DNA of 37,691 bases, taken from assembly GCF_030812675.1 (NCBI RefSeq), contig NZ_JAUSTE010000019.1, positions 1 through 37,691 of the forward strand, given 5' to 3'. This document shows, piece after piece, positions 18,908-27,526 of the stretch. Below the pieces are notes generated by a model. The model was given only the letters and a program-made list of their open reading frames with translations, was not told the origin of the DNA and did not search any database. Source of the stretch: Sinomonas atrocyanea (GTDB lineage Bacteria; Actinomycetota; Actinomycetes; Actinomycetales; Micrococcaceae). The first letter of the stretch is position 1, and every line of letters starts with the position of its first letter. The position numbers and the translations under genes were made by a program.

Positions 18908-19950
18908 CTGTCATGAGCTACCTCGGCGCCATCGGTGCCGCCCAGCGCGAGGCCATGGAGGCCGACGAGCGGGTCGTCATCATCGGCGAGGACGTCGAGG
19001 CCAACGTCTACGGCACCACGGGCGCCGGCAAGTCCCGCAAGGACAAGGGCGACTTCCTGGAGATGTTCGGGTCCAACCGGATCCGCAACACCCCGATCTC
19101 CGAGGAGGTCATCGTCGGTTCGGCTATCGGCGCCGCGATGACGGGCCTGCGCCCCATCGTGGACCTCTCGTACTCGAGCTTCCTGTACATGGCCATGGAC
19201 CAGTTCGTGAATCAGGCGGCCAAGAACCGGTACATGTTCGGCGGCCAGGCCTCCATCCCCGTGGTCTTCCGCTCGGCGATGTTCTATGGGCTCAACACCG
19301 GAGCGCACCACTCGGACCGCCCGTACCCGATGTTCATGAACGTCCCCGGGCTGAAGATCATCGTTCCCGCCACCCCGTACGACGCCAAGGGGCTCCTGCG
19401 CACTGCGGTCGACACCGACGACCCGGTGCTGACCTTCGAGGCCTGCATGCTCTGGGGGAGCAAGGGCGAGGTGCCCGAGGAGGAGTTCTGGATCCCGTTC
19501 GGCCAGGCCCGAGTGGCACGCCAGGGGAGCGATGTCACGGTGGTGGCGATCTCCAGCGCCGTGCCCGAGGCCCTCGCGGCGGCAGAGGCCCTGGCAGAGG
19601 ACGGCCTCTCGGTCGAGGTGATCGACCCGCGCACCCTCGTGCCGTTCGACACTGAGGCGGTGATCCGGTCCGTGCAGCGCACCGGCCGGCTCGTGATCGC
19701 CGATCCCGCGCACCGCACGTGCTCCGCGGCGGCGGAGATCTCGGCGATCGTCGCGGAGGAGGCCTTCGAGTCGCTCAGGGCGCCGATCATGCGGGTCACG
19801 ACGCCGGACACGCAGATCCCGTTCAGCCCGGCGCTGGAGAAGCAGCTGTACCCAAACCGGGCCAAGATCGAGGACGCCATCCGGCGGGTCACCGGCCTGA
19901 TGGCGAGCACCTCCAACCCAGAACTGACGTCGCCCGCGCCGCGGATGTGA
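18904..19950 (+). CDS. TPP-dependent 2-oxoacid/acetoin dehydrogenase E1 beta subunit
   Basis: This 348-aa transketolase-like beta subunit (Transket_pyr plus C-terminal domain) shows VIIGEDVEANVYG with the TPP-activating acidic residue, NTPISEEVIVGSAIGAAM, VPGLKIIVPATPYDAKGLL and the C-terminal VIDPRTLVPFD. The substrate-side loop usually reading like QHSQ-x-x-E is AHHSDRPYPMF here, suggesting a substrate other than pyruvate or acetoin; that comparison is from memory. The start is coupled to E1-alpha (ATGA). It is followed after 36 bp by the lipoyl-domain gene, which has its own strong ribosome-binding site, consistent with a need for more carrier domain. Confidence 0.91.
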   Translation: MTVMSYLGAIGAAQREAMEADERVVIIGEDVEANVYGTTGAGKSRKDKGDFLEMFGSNRIRNTPISEEVIVGSAIGAAMTGLRPIVDLSYSSFLYMAMDQFVNQAAKNRYMFGGQASIPVVFRSAMFYGLNTGAHHSDRPYPMFMNVPGLKIIVPATPYDAKGLLRTAVDTDDPVLTFEACMLWGSKGEVPEEEFWIPFGQARVARQGSDVTVVAISSAVPEALAAAEALAEDGLSVEVIDPRTLVPFDTEAVIRSVQRTGRLVIADPAHRTCSAAAEISAIVAEEAFESLRAPIMRVTTPDTQIPFSPALEKQLYPNRAKIEDAIRRVTGLMASTSNPELTSPAPRM

Positions 19951-19986
19951 CGGTCCTACAGAACACCGATTGAAGGAGAGAAAGAC

Positions 19987-20229
19987 ATGGCTAGAGTCGA
20001 GGTCCTGCTGCCGCAGTGGGGTATGGGCATGAGCGAGGGCACCGTTGCCACGTGGCTCAAGAACGTCGGCGACAGCGTCGCCGAAGACGAACCGCTCGCC
20101 GAGGTCGAGGCGGAGAAGGTCGAGGAGACCCTCGAGTCTCCCGCCTCCGGCGTCCTGGCCGAGATCGTCGTCCCCGAGGGCGAGACCGTCGAGGTCCGCG
20201 CCGTGCTGGCCTACATCGAGACGGCCTGA
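19987..20229 (+). CDS. Free-standing lipoyl (biotinyl-lipoyl-like) domain protein
   Basis: The 80-aa protein is a single lipoyl domain with nothing attached. It begins EVLLPQWGMGMSEGTVATWL, and the hairpin EAEKVEETLESP exposes the lipoylation Lys44. In normal E2 proteins this domain is fused N-terminally to a peripheral-subunit-binding domain and catalytic core; here the catalytic core is a separate gene 0.9 kb downstream with an aldolase gene between. It should be lipoylated, shuttle between E1 and E2, and be re-oxidised by an E3 not encoded in the window. AAGGAG lies 9 bases before the ATG. A lipoate-protein ligase homologue lies at 35631 in the same proposed regulon. Confidence 0.93.
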   Translation: MARVEVLLPQWGMGMSEGTVATWLKNVGDSVAEDEPLAEVEAEKVEETLESPASGVLAEIVVPEGETVEVRAVLAYIETA

Positions 20230-20259
20230 CCGGGCCGAGAGCAGGAAGGGACAGGGACC

Positions 20260-21126
20260 ATGTCACAGGTTGACCCCCGCCAGATTGTCGACGAGGCCAC
20301 CAGCGGCGGCTACGCCGTCGGAGCGTTCAACATGCACAACGAGGAGACCACCGAGGCCCTCGTCAGGGCTGCCGAGCGCGCCCAGTCTCCGGTCTTCCTC
20401 CAAGTCGGACGGGCGATCGTCCCGCACATGGGCCTCAAGAAGGCCTACGAGATGACCCGGCGGATAGCCGAGGAATCGGACGCGGACTACGTCATCCACC
20501 TGGACCACGGCCCGTGGGACGAGGTCTTCGAGGCGATCAAGCTCGGCTTCACGTCCATCATGTACGACGGCGCGCACCTTCCGTTCGAGGAGAACATCCG
20601 CACCACCCGCCGGGTGGTCGAGGTGGCCCACGCCTTCGGCATCCCCGTTGAGGCCGAGCTGGGCAAGATCCCCAACGCCGACGAACAGGTCGACTGGTCC
20701 TCGTACTACACCGACGTGGCCCAGGCCGAGCGGTTCGTGGCCGAGACCGGGGTCGACTTCCTCGCGATCTCCGTGGGCATCGTCCACGGCGTGCCCCTCG
20801 CCAAGCCGCAGCCGCTCGACATCCAGCGCGTCAAGCAGATCGAGGCCGCGGTCGGCATCCCCCTGGTCCTGCACGGCGCCTCCGGGGTGCCCGACAACGA
20901 GATCCTCGCCGCGATGGCCGCCGGCGTGCACAAGTTCAACGCCGACACGGACCTCCGCCTCGCCTTCCGCTCGGGCATCGAGGACGTCTGGGCCCAGGGC
21001 GACCGCCAGCTCGAGGAGGCCATGGCAGAAGGCCGCGAGCGCATGATCGAGGCAACCGTCCAGAAAATGAAGCTCTACGGCTGTGCCGGCAAGGCCCAGC
21101 ACCGCCGACAGCTGGTCCAGCAGTGA
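20260..21126 (+). CDS. Class II (zinc) ketose-bisphosphate-type aldolase
   Basis: The 288-aa aldolase belongs to the GatY/KbaY/IolJ-like F_bP_aldolase family. Zinc ligands are His83 (HLDHG), His176 (VGIVHG) and His205 (VLHGASG); catalytic Asp82 sits beside the first. The phosphate loops around VHGVP, HGASG and KFNADTDLR indicate a dihydroxyacetone-phosphate-type donor. It would cleave a phosphorylated ketose to a triose phosphate plus an aldehyde. The exact ketose is unknown, and length is normal. It lies between the lipoyl-domain and E2-core genes, and its stop overlaps the E2 start as GTGA, implying stoichiometric coupling with the dehydrogenase complex. Confidence 0.92.
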   Translation: MSQVDPRQIVDEATSGGYAVGAFNMHNEETTEALVRAAERAQSPVFLQVGRAIVPHMGLKKAYEMTRRIAEESDADYVIHLDHGPWDEVFEAIKLGFTSIMYDGAHLPFEENIRTTRRVVEVAHAFGIPVEAELGKIPNADEQVDWSSYYTDVAQAERFVAETGVDFLAISVGIVHGVPLAKPQPLDIQRVKQIEAAVGIPLVLHGASGVPDNEILAAMAAGVHKFNADTDLRLAFRSGIEDVWAQGDRQLEEAMAEGRERMIEATVQKMKLYGCAGKAQHRRQLVQQ

Positions 21127-21791
21127 CCACCGAGCAGCGCGAGGACAGCGTCACCACCCCCCTCAAGGGCATCCGGCGCACGGCCGCGCGGCGGATGACG
21201 GCCGCCTGGGGCGCGCCGGCATTCCACCTCTCGACGAGCGCTGACATGGGAGCGGCGCTCTCCGTGAAGGAGCGCGCCCCGGGGGCCACGGTCACGGACG
21301 CCATCCTCGCCGCCTGCGCGGCGGCGCTCCTGGAGCATCCCGCGATCAACGCCCACTACGCCGACGAGGCCGTGACGGCCTTCGGCCAGGTCAACCTCGG
21401 CCTCGCCGTCGACACCCCGGCGGGACTCATGGTCCCGGTCGTCAAGGATGCGGCCCGGCTCGACCTGACGGGCATCGCGGAGGCGAGGCGCGACCTCGCC
21501 CAGCGTGCCCGCCAGGGAAGCCTGACGATGGCGGACGTCTCGGACGGGACCTTCACCGTCTCCAACCTGGGCATGCTGGGCATCGACTACTTCGATGCCA
21601 TCCTCAACGTGCCCCAGGTGGCGATTCTCGCCATCGGCACCACGCGCGAGGAGCAGGTCAGGGATCGCGACGGCACTATCAGCTGGCGCCCTCGGGCCCG
21701 GATCACCCTGACGTGCGACCACCGGGCCGTGGACGGCGCGACCGGCGCCCGATTCCTCACCGCGGTGAAGGACCGCCTGGAGACCGCATAG
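21123..21791 (+). CDS. Free-standing E2 acyltransferase catalytic domain
   Basis: The 222-aa protein is the catalytic domain of dihydrolipoamide acyltransferases (2-oxoacid_dh). It starts with TPLKGIRRTAARRMT, contains NLGLAVDTPAGLMVPVVKDA and FTVSNLGMLG, and ends with the active-site motif DHRAVDG (His200, Asp204). It has no lipoyl domain and no recognisable peripheral-subunit-binding domain, so it depends on the separate 80-aa lipoyl protein. It would transfer the acyl group from lipoyl to CoA. The GTG start overlaps the aldolase stop. This is the last gene of the plus-strand block and a strong terminator follows. Confidence 0.92.
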   Translation: MTTEQREDSVTTPLKGIRRTAARRMTAAWGAPAFHLSTSADMGAALSVKERAPGATVTDAILAACAAALLEHPAINAHYADEAVTAFGQVNLGLAVDTPAGLMVPVVKDAARLDLTGIAEARRDLAQRARQGSLTMADVSDGTFTVSNLGMLGIDYFDAILNVPQVAILAIGTTREEQVRDRDGTISWRPRARITLTCDHRAVDGATGARFLTAVKDRLETA

Positions 21792-21817
21792 CGCGGGCTG
21801 AGGCCACTGCAGCATAA

Positions 21818-21848
21818 GGCGCCCCCGGCCGGGAAGGCCGGGGGCGCC
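21818..21848 (+). terminator. Terminator of the E1-E2-aldolase operon
   Basis: A perfect 13-bp stem (21818-21830 with 21836-21848) has loop GGGAA and is followed by CTCTTGCC. It is 26 bp after the E2 stop. Confidence 0.9.
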
Positions 21849-22287
21849 CTCTTGCCGTGCCCAGGCAGGAAGTGGGCAGCGACGCTGATCTACGACGGAA
21901 CACCCTGTGAGCGGACTGTGGCCTGTCCTCCCGGCTTAACACAGCGAGGGCCCGCACACATTCTCGCTCCCTGCCGGGATCCCTCGACCGCGGCGGCTGG
22001 GGCCTCCTCGAGCAGGACCAGGGGAAACCGCGACCATGAGGCCCCTATCGGCTGACGACGTGCGTTCCACTAACTGGTCGATGACCACTGCCGGATGGCC
22101 TGCACGTCACCACAAGCAGGAGGGCGCCCTGCACCAGCATCAGGTCGCGCCGCCGAGGTGCTCGGGCCGGAAGGTCCAGGACAGCAGGCCCCACCAGCAT
22201 CGACGGCGACCCGTCCTCTTGCGCTCCGTGGGGCCGGGTGGGTGGCCGGCGAGCGACCACCCGGCCCCGAAACCCGGAAAGACAAAT
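21849..22287. other. Convergent intergenic region without a recognised gene
   Basis: About 440 bp between the two converging operons. The open frames here resemble nothing and lack good ribosome-binding sites. An inverted repeat (GGGGCCGGGTGG at 22230-22241 with CCACCCGGCCCC at 22257-22268, 15-nt loop) may be an extra bidirectional terminator. Confidence 0.5.
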
Positions 22288-22331
22288 GGCTCCCCCGGTT
22301 CCGGGCCCTCAAGCCCGGCCCCGGGGGAGCC
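22288..22331 (-). terminator. Terminator of pepD
   Basis: A 19-bp stem with two mismatched positions (22288-22306 with 22313-22331) is followed on the minus strand by ATTTGTCTTTCC. It lies 16 bp beyond the pepD stop. Confidence 0.88.
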
Positions 22332-22347
22332 GTTCGCGTCGTCGCCG

Positions 22348-23811
22348 TCAGTGGAGGCGGCTCACCACCTCGCGGATGAGGGGCCACACGCGCGCCACCG
22401 AGGTGAAGTTCACCGACTCCTTGGGGGAGTGGAGGTCATGGAGCTCGGTGCCGATCGAGATGATGTCGAGGCCTGGCAGCTTCTGGCTGAACATGCCCAG
22501 CTCGAGGCTGCACTGGGAGACGTGGACCTCGGGATCGGTGCCCATGACCTCCGAGTAGGCCTTCCGGGCGACGTCGAGGAGCTTCGAGTCCGGCCGGTAG
22601 GGGAACTCCGGCGCGTCGAGCCCGTACTGCTCGACCGACGCGCCGCCGCCCGCGAGGGCGACCAACGAGCGCACCCTGTCGAGGATCTCGTGCTTGCGCG
22701 AGGTGACGGCCGCCGTGATGGTCGACATGAGCCGCGCACCGTCCGCCGTGGTGCGGACCGTCCCGAGGTTGTTCGAGCTCTCCACGATGCCCGGCACCGT
22801 CAGGCTCCAGCTCAGGACGCCGTTCGGGATCAGCGCGGTGAGCCGCGCGAAGCGTGCCCCCGCAGCCGCCGAGAAGGCGTGCCCCGGGCGCTCCGCCGAA
22901 TCGAGCTCGAGCCGGATGCCCGGATCGGCCTTGCGGTACTCGTTGAGCAGCGTGCGCTCGAGTTCGGAGACGGCGTCGGCCACGCCGGAAACGTTCTCCG
23001 GCCGCAGCGACAGCACGACCTGGGCATCCGCCGGAATGGCGTTGTTCTGCGCTCCACCGTAGGGGTCGCTGATCCTGACGTCGAACCGGTCCATCAGGGT
23101 CGTCAGAGCCCGCGCCAGAATGAGGACGGCGTTCGCACGCTCCAGATGGATGTCGAATTCGCAGTGGCCGCCAGCCAGGCCGCGGACCTTGAGCAGGCGC
23201 GTCTCGGTGTGCGTGTCCGGCACCGGCGCCCACTCTGCGGGCACGTCGACGGTGAAGGTCACGTCGCCACTGCAGCCGGCGAGGATCTCCTTGTCGGTGA
23301 TCCAGTTGAAGTCGATCATCCGCTTCCCGGACAGCTTCGACGTGTCGAACTGGGCGGCTCCCACCTTCCCCTTCTCCTCCATGGCGGTCAGGACCGCCTC
23401 GAGCGGCGGATGCGGGATGTCCTTCGAGTCCAGGAGCGCAAGGATGTAGGAGACGCCGATGCCGTTGTCGGCCCCGAGGGAGGTCCCGTTCGCCGTGACG
23501 AAGTCACCGTCGAGGAGGAGCTCGATCGGATCCTGTTCGAAGTCGTGGGTGACGCCGTCCTCCTTCTCGCACACCATGTCCAGGTGCCCGTGAAGGATCA
23601 GCGGCGGTGCGCCCTCCAAGCCATGCTGACCGGGCTTCTTCACGAGGACACAGTGCAGATCATCCTGCGTCGCCTCGAGGCCACGCTCGCGGGCGAAGTC
23701 GACGACCCAGTCGGCGACCTCCTTCTCATTGCCGGAGCCGCGGGGGATGTTGGACAGGCTCTCGAAGAACGAGAACACCTCTTGGGGCTGGATCGATGTG
23801 AGGGTGGGCAT
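22348..23811 (-). CDS. pepD: Aminoacyl-histidine dipeptidase PepD (M20C)
   Basis: The 487-aa metallopeptidase of family M20C (PepD, beta-Ala-His dipeptidase type) has metal ligands in HGHLDMV (His76, Asp78) and GADNG (Asp115), and the general base/metal Glu pair at 145-146 (AMEEKG). Further family segments are VRGLAGGHCEFDIH, GGAQNNAIP and a C-terminal HDLHSPKESVNF histidine region. It is expected to be cytoplasmic and to cleave Xaa-His and other dipeptides. GAAGGAA precedes the ATG. It lies 85 bp after the importer permease gene on the same strand, separated by a strong hairpin, so joint expression would need read-through. Its link to the sugar system is unclear. Confidence 0.94.
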   Translation of the reverse strand: MPTLTSIQPQEVFSFFESLSNIPRGSGNEKEVADWVVDFARERGLEATQDDLHCVLVKKPGQHGLEGAPPLILHGHLDMVCEKEDGVTHDFEQDPIELLLDGDFVTANGTSLGADNGIGVSYILALLDSKDIPHPPLEAVLTAMEEKGKVGAAQFDTSKLSGKRMIDFNWITDKEILAGCSGDVTFTVDVPAEWAPVPDTHTETRLLKVRGLAGGHCEFDIHLERANAVLILARALTTLMDRFDVRISDPYGGAQNNAIPADAQVVLSLRPENVSGVADAVSELERTLLNEYRKADPGIRLELDSAERPGHAFSAAAGARFARLTALIPNGVLSWSLTVPGIVESSNNLGTVRTTADGARLMSTITAAVTSRKHEILDRVRSLVALAGGGASVEQYGLDAPEFPYRPDSKLLDVARKAYSEVMGTDPEVHVSQCSLELGMFSQKLPGLDIISIGTELHDLHSPKESVNFTSVARVWPLIREVVSRLH

Positions 23812-23834
23812 CGGGCTGTTCCTTCTCTGGCTGC

Positions 23835-23861
23835 CCGGGCCGCCCGCTAAGGGCGGCCCGG
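23835..23861 (-). terminator. Hairpin between importer permease and pepD
   Basis: A perfect 11-bp GC stem (23835-23845 with 23851-23861) has a 5-nt loop. It probably ends or attenuates the importer transcript before pepD. No T-run follows. Confidence 0.7.
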
Positions 23862-23896
23862 ATGGTGGTCGTGGAGGCTGGGTGAGCGGTCCGGGG

Positions 23897-24913
23897 CTAC
23901 TTCACCACGCCCTGGCGCTTCCTGCCCATGGTCAGGGCTACGGCGACGATGATGACGAGCCCGTAGACGAGGCTCTGGGCCTGGGGGCTGATGCCCACCG
24001 CAGTCGCGCCGATGGGCACGAGGCCCACGGTGAGGGAGCCGAAGACGATGTTGATCGGATTCGTGACACCGCCGGTGATGGCCGTGCCGCCCACAATCGC
24101 GGCGGTGATGCCCGGGAGCAGCAGATCGCTGCCGAGCCCGAAGGAGGAGGCGGCGCCCGCCTGGGCGATGACGAGCACACCGGCCAGCCCGGACAGCAGG
24201 CCCGAGAGGGCGAACGCTGCCACCTTCAGCCAGCGCGTCCTGAGGCCGGAGAAGAGGGCGCCGCTCTCGTTGAGGCCAACGGCGGTCATCCCCTGCCCGG
24301 CCCGGGTGAACCGGAGCACGGCCCAGAGAACGACGGCGCACACGACGCCGACCCAGAAGGCCATGGGCAGGCCCGCGATCGCGGTGCCGAACAGCGGGGC
24401 GAGCAGGTCCGTGTTGGCGGTGGCGTAGACGGTTGTCGCGTGGCTGACCTCGAGTGATGCAGCCTGCACGATGCCGAGCGTGCCGAGCGTGAGGGCGAAC
24501 GACGGGATCTGGCCGAAGGCGATCAGGAACCCGTTCACGGCGCCGATCAGGGTCACCACGACGAGCGTGAGCAGGGGAGCCGCGGGCCCGAGGGGCTCCA
24601 GCGCCTGCGCGAGGATCATCGCAGAGAGAACCACGGTGGCGGCGTTGGAGAGGTCGATGGAGCCGAGGTTGAGCACCATCGCCTGGCCCAGGGCCACGAG
24701 CAGGATGGGCGCTGCCTGCACGGTCAGGATGCCGAGACCGCCGCCCGTGACGAAGGTCGGAGTCAGGACGGCCACCAGGGCGAACAGGGCGATGAAGACG
24801 GCGATTGGGCCCACCGTCTGCCATAGGCCGGCGGGACGAAGGTTCGCCCGCTTCTGCTTGCCTGAGGAGGGGGCGGAGAGCGGCTCCGGTCGGAGAACGG
24901 CGTTGTGTGTCAT
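23897..24913 (-). CDS. CUT2 sugar ABC importer permease (second system, permease B)
   Basis: The 338-aa BPD_transp_2 membrane protein is predicted by eye to have 8-10 helices. Landmarks are LNLGSIDLSNAATVV, GAVNGFLIAFGQIPSFALTLGTLG and IVGGTAITGGVTNPIN, the last replacing the usual GGTSLxGG. It pairs with the non-identical permease encoded at 26468-27499, so this system uses a heterodimeric channel, as the Lsr (AI-2) and some polyol importers do. It starts 4 bp after the ATPase stop without a strong ribosome-binding site, suggesting translational coupling. Confidence 0.93.
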   Translation of the reverse strand: MTHNAVLRPEPLSAPSSGKQKRANLRPAGLWQTVGPIAVFIALFALVAVLTPTFVTGGGLGILTVQAAPILLVALGQAMVLNLGSIDLSNAATVVLSAMILAQALEPLGPAAPLLTLVVVTLIGAVNGFLIAFGQIPSFALTLGTLGIVQAASLEVSHATTVYATANTDLLAPLFGTAIAGLPMAFWVGVVCAVVLWAVLRFTRAGQGMTAVGLNESGALFSGLRTRWLKVAAFALSGLLSGLAGVLVIAQAGAASSFGLGSDLLLPGITAAIVGGTAITGGVTNPINIVFGSLTVGLVPIGATAVGISPQAQSLVYGLVIIVAVALTMGRKRQGVVK

Positions 24914-24917
24914 GGGA

Positions 24918-26471
24918 TCACACCATCTTTTCCAGGAGGTCTAGGGCTGTGGGCGACTCGACGGAGAGGTCGAAGCTGCCGGTGATCTCGCCGTCGCGCA
25001 TCACGAGGACGTCGTCGCCCATCTCGAGCGCCTCCTCGAGCGTGTCGGGGAGGAGGACGACGGCGGCGCCGGCAGTCTGAGCGGCACGGATCTGTTCGTT
25101 CACCGTCTGGGCGGCTCCGGGGTCGAGGCCTCTGAGGGGGTGGTCGAGGAGGAGGATCTTCAGCTCGTCAGATGCGAGCCATTTGGCGAGGACCACCTTC
25201 TGCTGGTTGCCGCCGGAGAAACTCGCGAGCCGGAGGCGCGGGTTGCGCGGCCGGATGTCGAGCCGCTCGAACCAGTCGGCTGCCGCCTTCGCCTGCGTGC
25301 GTCGCTTCAGGAAGGGGCCCCACGCGGCCTTCCCGGGGTGGGCGAGGGTGAGGTTCTCGGCGGCGCTGAAGCCGCCGACCATGCCTTCCACCTTCCGCTC
25401 CGCGGGGATGTAGGCCAGGCCCGAGCGCACCGCCCTGCGAATGGACCACGATCGGACGGCACCGCCGGCGACGGCGATCGTGCCCGAGTCGAACGTCTCG
25501 GCGCCGAAGATCGCTCGGCTGAGGGATTCGCGTCCTGAGCCGAGGGCGCCGACGATGGCTGTGCACCGGCCCGGGGCGAGGGAGAAGGAGATGTCCTTGA
25601 ACTGGCCCTTCTTCTTCAGGTCCTTGACCTCGAGCACGGCAGGCTCGGGCGCCTTCCGCTCGGCCCGCTGCTTCGGGGTGGCCTTGGCCTCGTGGCCGAT
25701 CATGAGCCGGAAGAGGTCGTCCTCGGTTACGGATTCCCGCCGCCGGTCGGCCACGACTTCTCCGTGACGCATGACAATCACGCGGTCGCAGATCCGGAGG
25801 ATCTCGTCGAGTCGGTGCGAGACGAAGAGCACCGAGCCGATGCGCTTGAGGGCGCGGATCTCGCGCTCGAGGATCTCCGTCTCGTTTCGCTCCAGGACTG
25901 CCGTGGGTTCGTCGAGGATGACCAGGGGCGCGGCATGGACGGCCTCGTCGACGCGCAGCGCGCGGGCGATCTCCACCATCTGGCGGTCCACGAAGGACAG
26001 GTCGCCCACGGTCGTGCGGGGATCGATGGTGGAGCCGACACGCTCGAGGACCTTCGAGGCCTCCTGGTTGAGGCGGTTCCAGCGGTAGAAGCCGTACCGG
26101 GTGGCCGCATCCTTCGAGGAGAGGGCGTTCATCGCGATGTTCTCGGCCACGGAGAGGTTCGTCAGGAGCGACTGCTCCTGGTGGACGACGCCGATCCCGG
26201 CTGCCACCGCGTCCTGCGGCCGGCGGAACTTCACCTCGCGGCCGTCGGCCTCGATCACGCCCGAGTCGGGCTGGTGGAGGCCGGTGAGGATCTTCAGGAG
26301 CGTGGACTTGCCGGCACCGTTCTCACCGATCAGGCCGACGACTTCGTGCCGGGGGATCTCCAGGGAGATGTCCTTCACGGCCTGGACGGGGCCGAAGGAC
26401 TTCGAGACGCGGGTGAGCTTCAGGGCGGGGCTGTTGAGTGCTGTGGCGGGAGCCACGGAGGCGTGGGTCAT
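24918..26471 (-). CDS. CUT2 sugar ABC importer double ATPase (second system)
   Basis: The 517-aa RbsA-type ATPase has two fused nucleotide-binding domains. Domain 1 has Walker A GENGAGKST (49-57), a modified signature DLSFVDRQMVEIARAL and Walker B LVILDEPTA. Domain 2 has degenerate Walker A GALGSGRES, full signature FSGGNQQKVVLAKWL, and Walker B LLLDHPLRG, where the usual catalytic Glu is His. This substitution after the Walker B Asp leaves domain 1 as the likely hydrolytic site. The start overlaps the upstream permease stop (ATGA). It lies between the two permease genes of the operon. Confidence 0.94.
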   Translation of the reverse strand: MTHASVAPATALNSPALKLTRVSKSFGPVQAVKDISLEIPRHEVVGLIGENGAGKSTLLKILTGLHQPDSGVIEADGREVKFRRPQDAVAAGIGVVHQEQSLLTNLSVAENIAMNALSSKDAATRYGFYRWNRLNQEASKVLERVGSTIDPRTTVGDLSFVDRQMVEIARALRVDEAVHAAPLVILDEPTAVLERNETEILEREIRALKRIGSVLFVSHRLDEILRICDRVIVMRHGEVVADRRRESVTEDDLFRLMIGHEAKATPKQRAERKAPEPAVLEVKDLKKKGQFKDISFSLAPGRCTAIVGALGSGRESLSRAIFGAETFDSGTIAVAGGAVRSWSIRRAVRSGLAYIPAERKVEGMVGGFSAAENLTLAHPGKAAWGPFLKRRTQAKAAADWFERLDIRPRNPRLRLASFSGGNQQKVVLAKWLASDELKILLLDHPLRGLDPGAAQTVNEQIRAAQTAGAAVVLLPDTLEEALEMGDDVLVMRDGEITGSFDLSVESPTALDLLEKMV

Positions 26472-27499
26472 TTGACGATCCTCAATCTGCTGCGATGGGG
26501 CCAGGCTGCGGCGAGGACAGCCGCGATGAGGACTGCTCCGGACACCGCGGACTGGAGGTTCGGGCTGACGCCGCTGAGGATGAGCCCGTTGTTCAGGACG
26601 GTGAGCATCAGCACCCCGACTGCGGTGCGGAGGATCCCGCCCTTCCCTCCTGCGAGGGAGGTCCCGCCGATAACGACGGCGGCGATGGTGAGGAAGAGGT
26701 TGCCCGTTCCGACCGTGGCCGAGCCCGCGCCGAGCTGCAGGCTGGCGAGGATTCCCGCGCCGGCGCTGCAGGCCCCTGCAGCCACGAAGACGTAGACCTT
26801 GTACCTGCCGACGGGCACGCCGTTGGCCCGGGCGATCTCCTCGCTGTCGCCGATCGCGTAGGCGAAGCGGCCGAGGCGGGTGAACCGGGTGACGCCGATG
26901 CCGAGCAGGGCCACCATGGCGGCAAGGAGGAACGAGTTCGGAATGCCGAGGGTGAGGCTCGTCGGCCAGGACTTGAGTCCCTGGTCGGAGAGGAACGGGA
27001 TGGACGCCTGGCCGAACAGCAGCGTGGCGATGCCGAGCCCGACGAACCAGACGCCGAGGGTCACGATGAAGGACGGCACCTTGAGGCGGGTGTGCACGAG
27101 GCCGTTGACCAGTCCAAGTCCGGCACCGACTGCCAGGGCGGCCGGAATGGCCCAGAAGCCTAGGTCGGCAGTGCCGCGGCTGTTGGCCGAGAGGAGGACG
27201 AAGGCCATGCCTGCGGCCCCCATGATGCCCTCCACGGAGAGGTCGATGGAGCCGGTCAGGATGACGAGGGTCGACCCGACTCCGATGACCAGGGGAAGTG
27301 CGGCGTGGTCTAGGATCGTCCGGGCGTTGTCCGGGCTGAGGAAGGATGTGGGGTTGAGCGCCGCGAACACCACGATCAGGGCGATCAGGGCGGCGGCCTC
27401 GCCGAGGTTCTTGACGTCGAAGCGGCGCCGGCTCGGGGTGGGGCTCTTCTGGGCGGGTACTGGGTCTAGGAGGCCCGTGCCGCTGTCGTTTGCTGTCAT
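26468..27499 (-). CDS. CUT2 sugar ABC importer permease (second system, permease A)
   Basis: The 343-aa BPD_transp_2 permease has a polar N-terminus to about residue 30, then multiple hydrophobic helices. Family motifs are VILTGSIDLSVEG, GLVNGLVHTRLKVPSFIVTLG, AIGDSEEIARANGVPV and VIGGTSLAGGKGG. It forms the channel together with permease B. The ATG follows AGGTGAGAG. It is the first gene after the binding protein and is separated from it by a 14-bp-stem hairpin, a common device to keep binding-protein mRNA more abundant than the membrane components. Confidence 0.93.
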   Translation of the reverse strand: MTANDSGTGLLDPVPAQKSPTPSRRRFDVKNLGEAAALIALIVVFAALNPTSFLSPDNARTILDHAALPLVIGVGSTLVILTGSIDLSVEGIMGAAGMAFVLLSANSRGTADLGFWAIPAALAVGAGLGLVNGLVHTRLKVPSFIVTLGVWFVGLGIATLLFGQASIPFLSDQGLKSWPTSLTLGIPNSFLLAAMVALLGIGVTRFTRLGRFAYAIGDSEEIARANGVPVGRYKVYVFVAAGACSAGAGILASLQLGAGSATVGTGNLFLTIAAVVIGGTSLAGGKGGILRTAVGVLMLTVLNNGLILSGVSPNLQSAVSGAVLIAAVLAAAWPHRSRLRIVK

Positions 27500-27526
27500 T
27501 GCTCTCTCACCTGCTGTTGTCGCGGT

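Noticed and set aside
20260-21126. Aldolase as the glycolytic fructose-bisphosphate aldolase
   Set aside because: Its length and sequence style fit the GatY/KbaY/IolJ branch, and its operon context is catabolic and coupled to E2.
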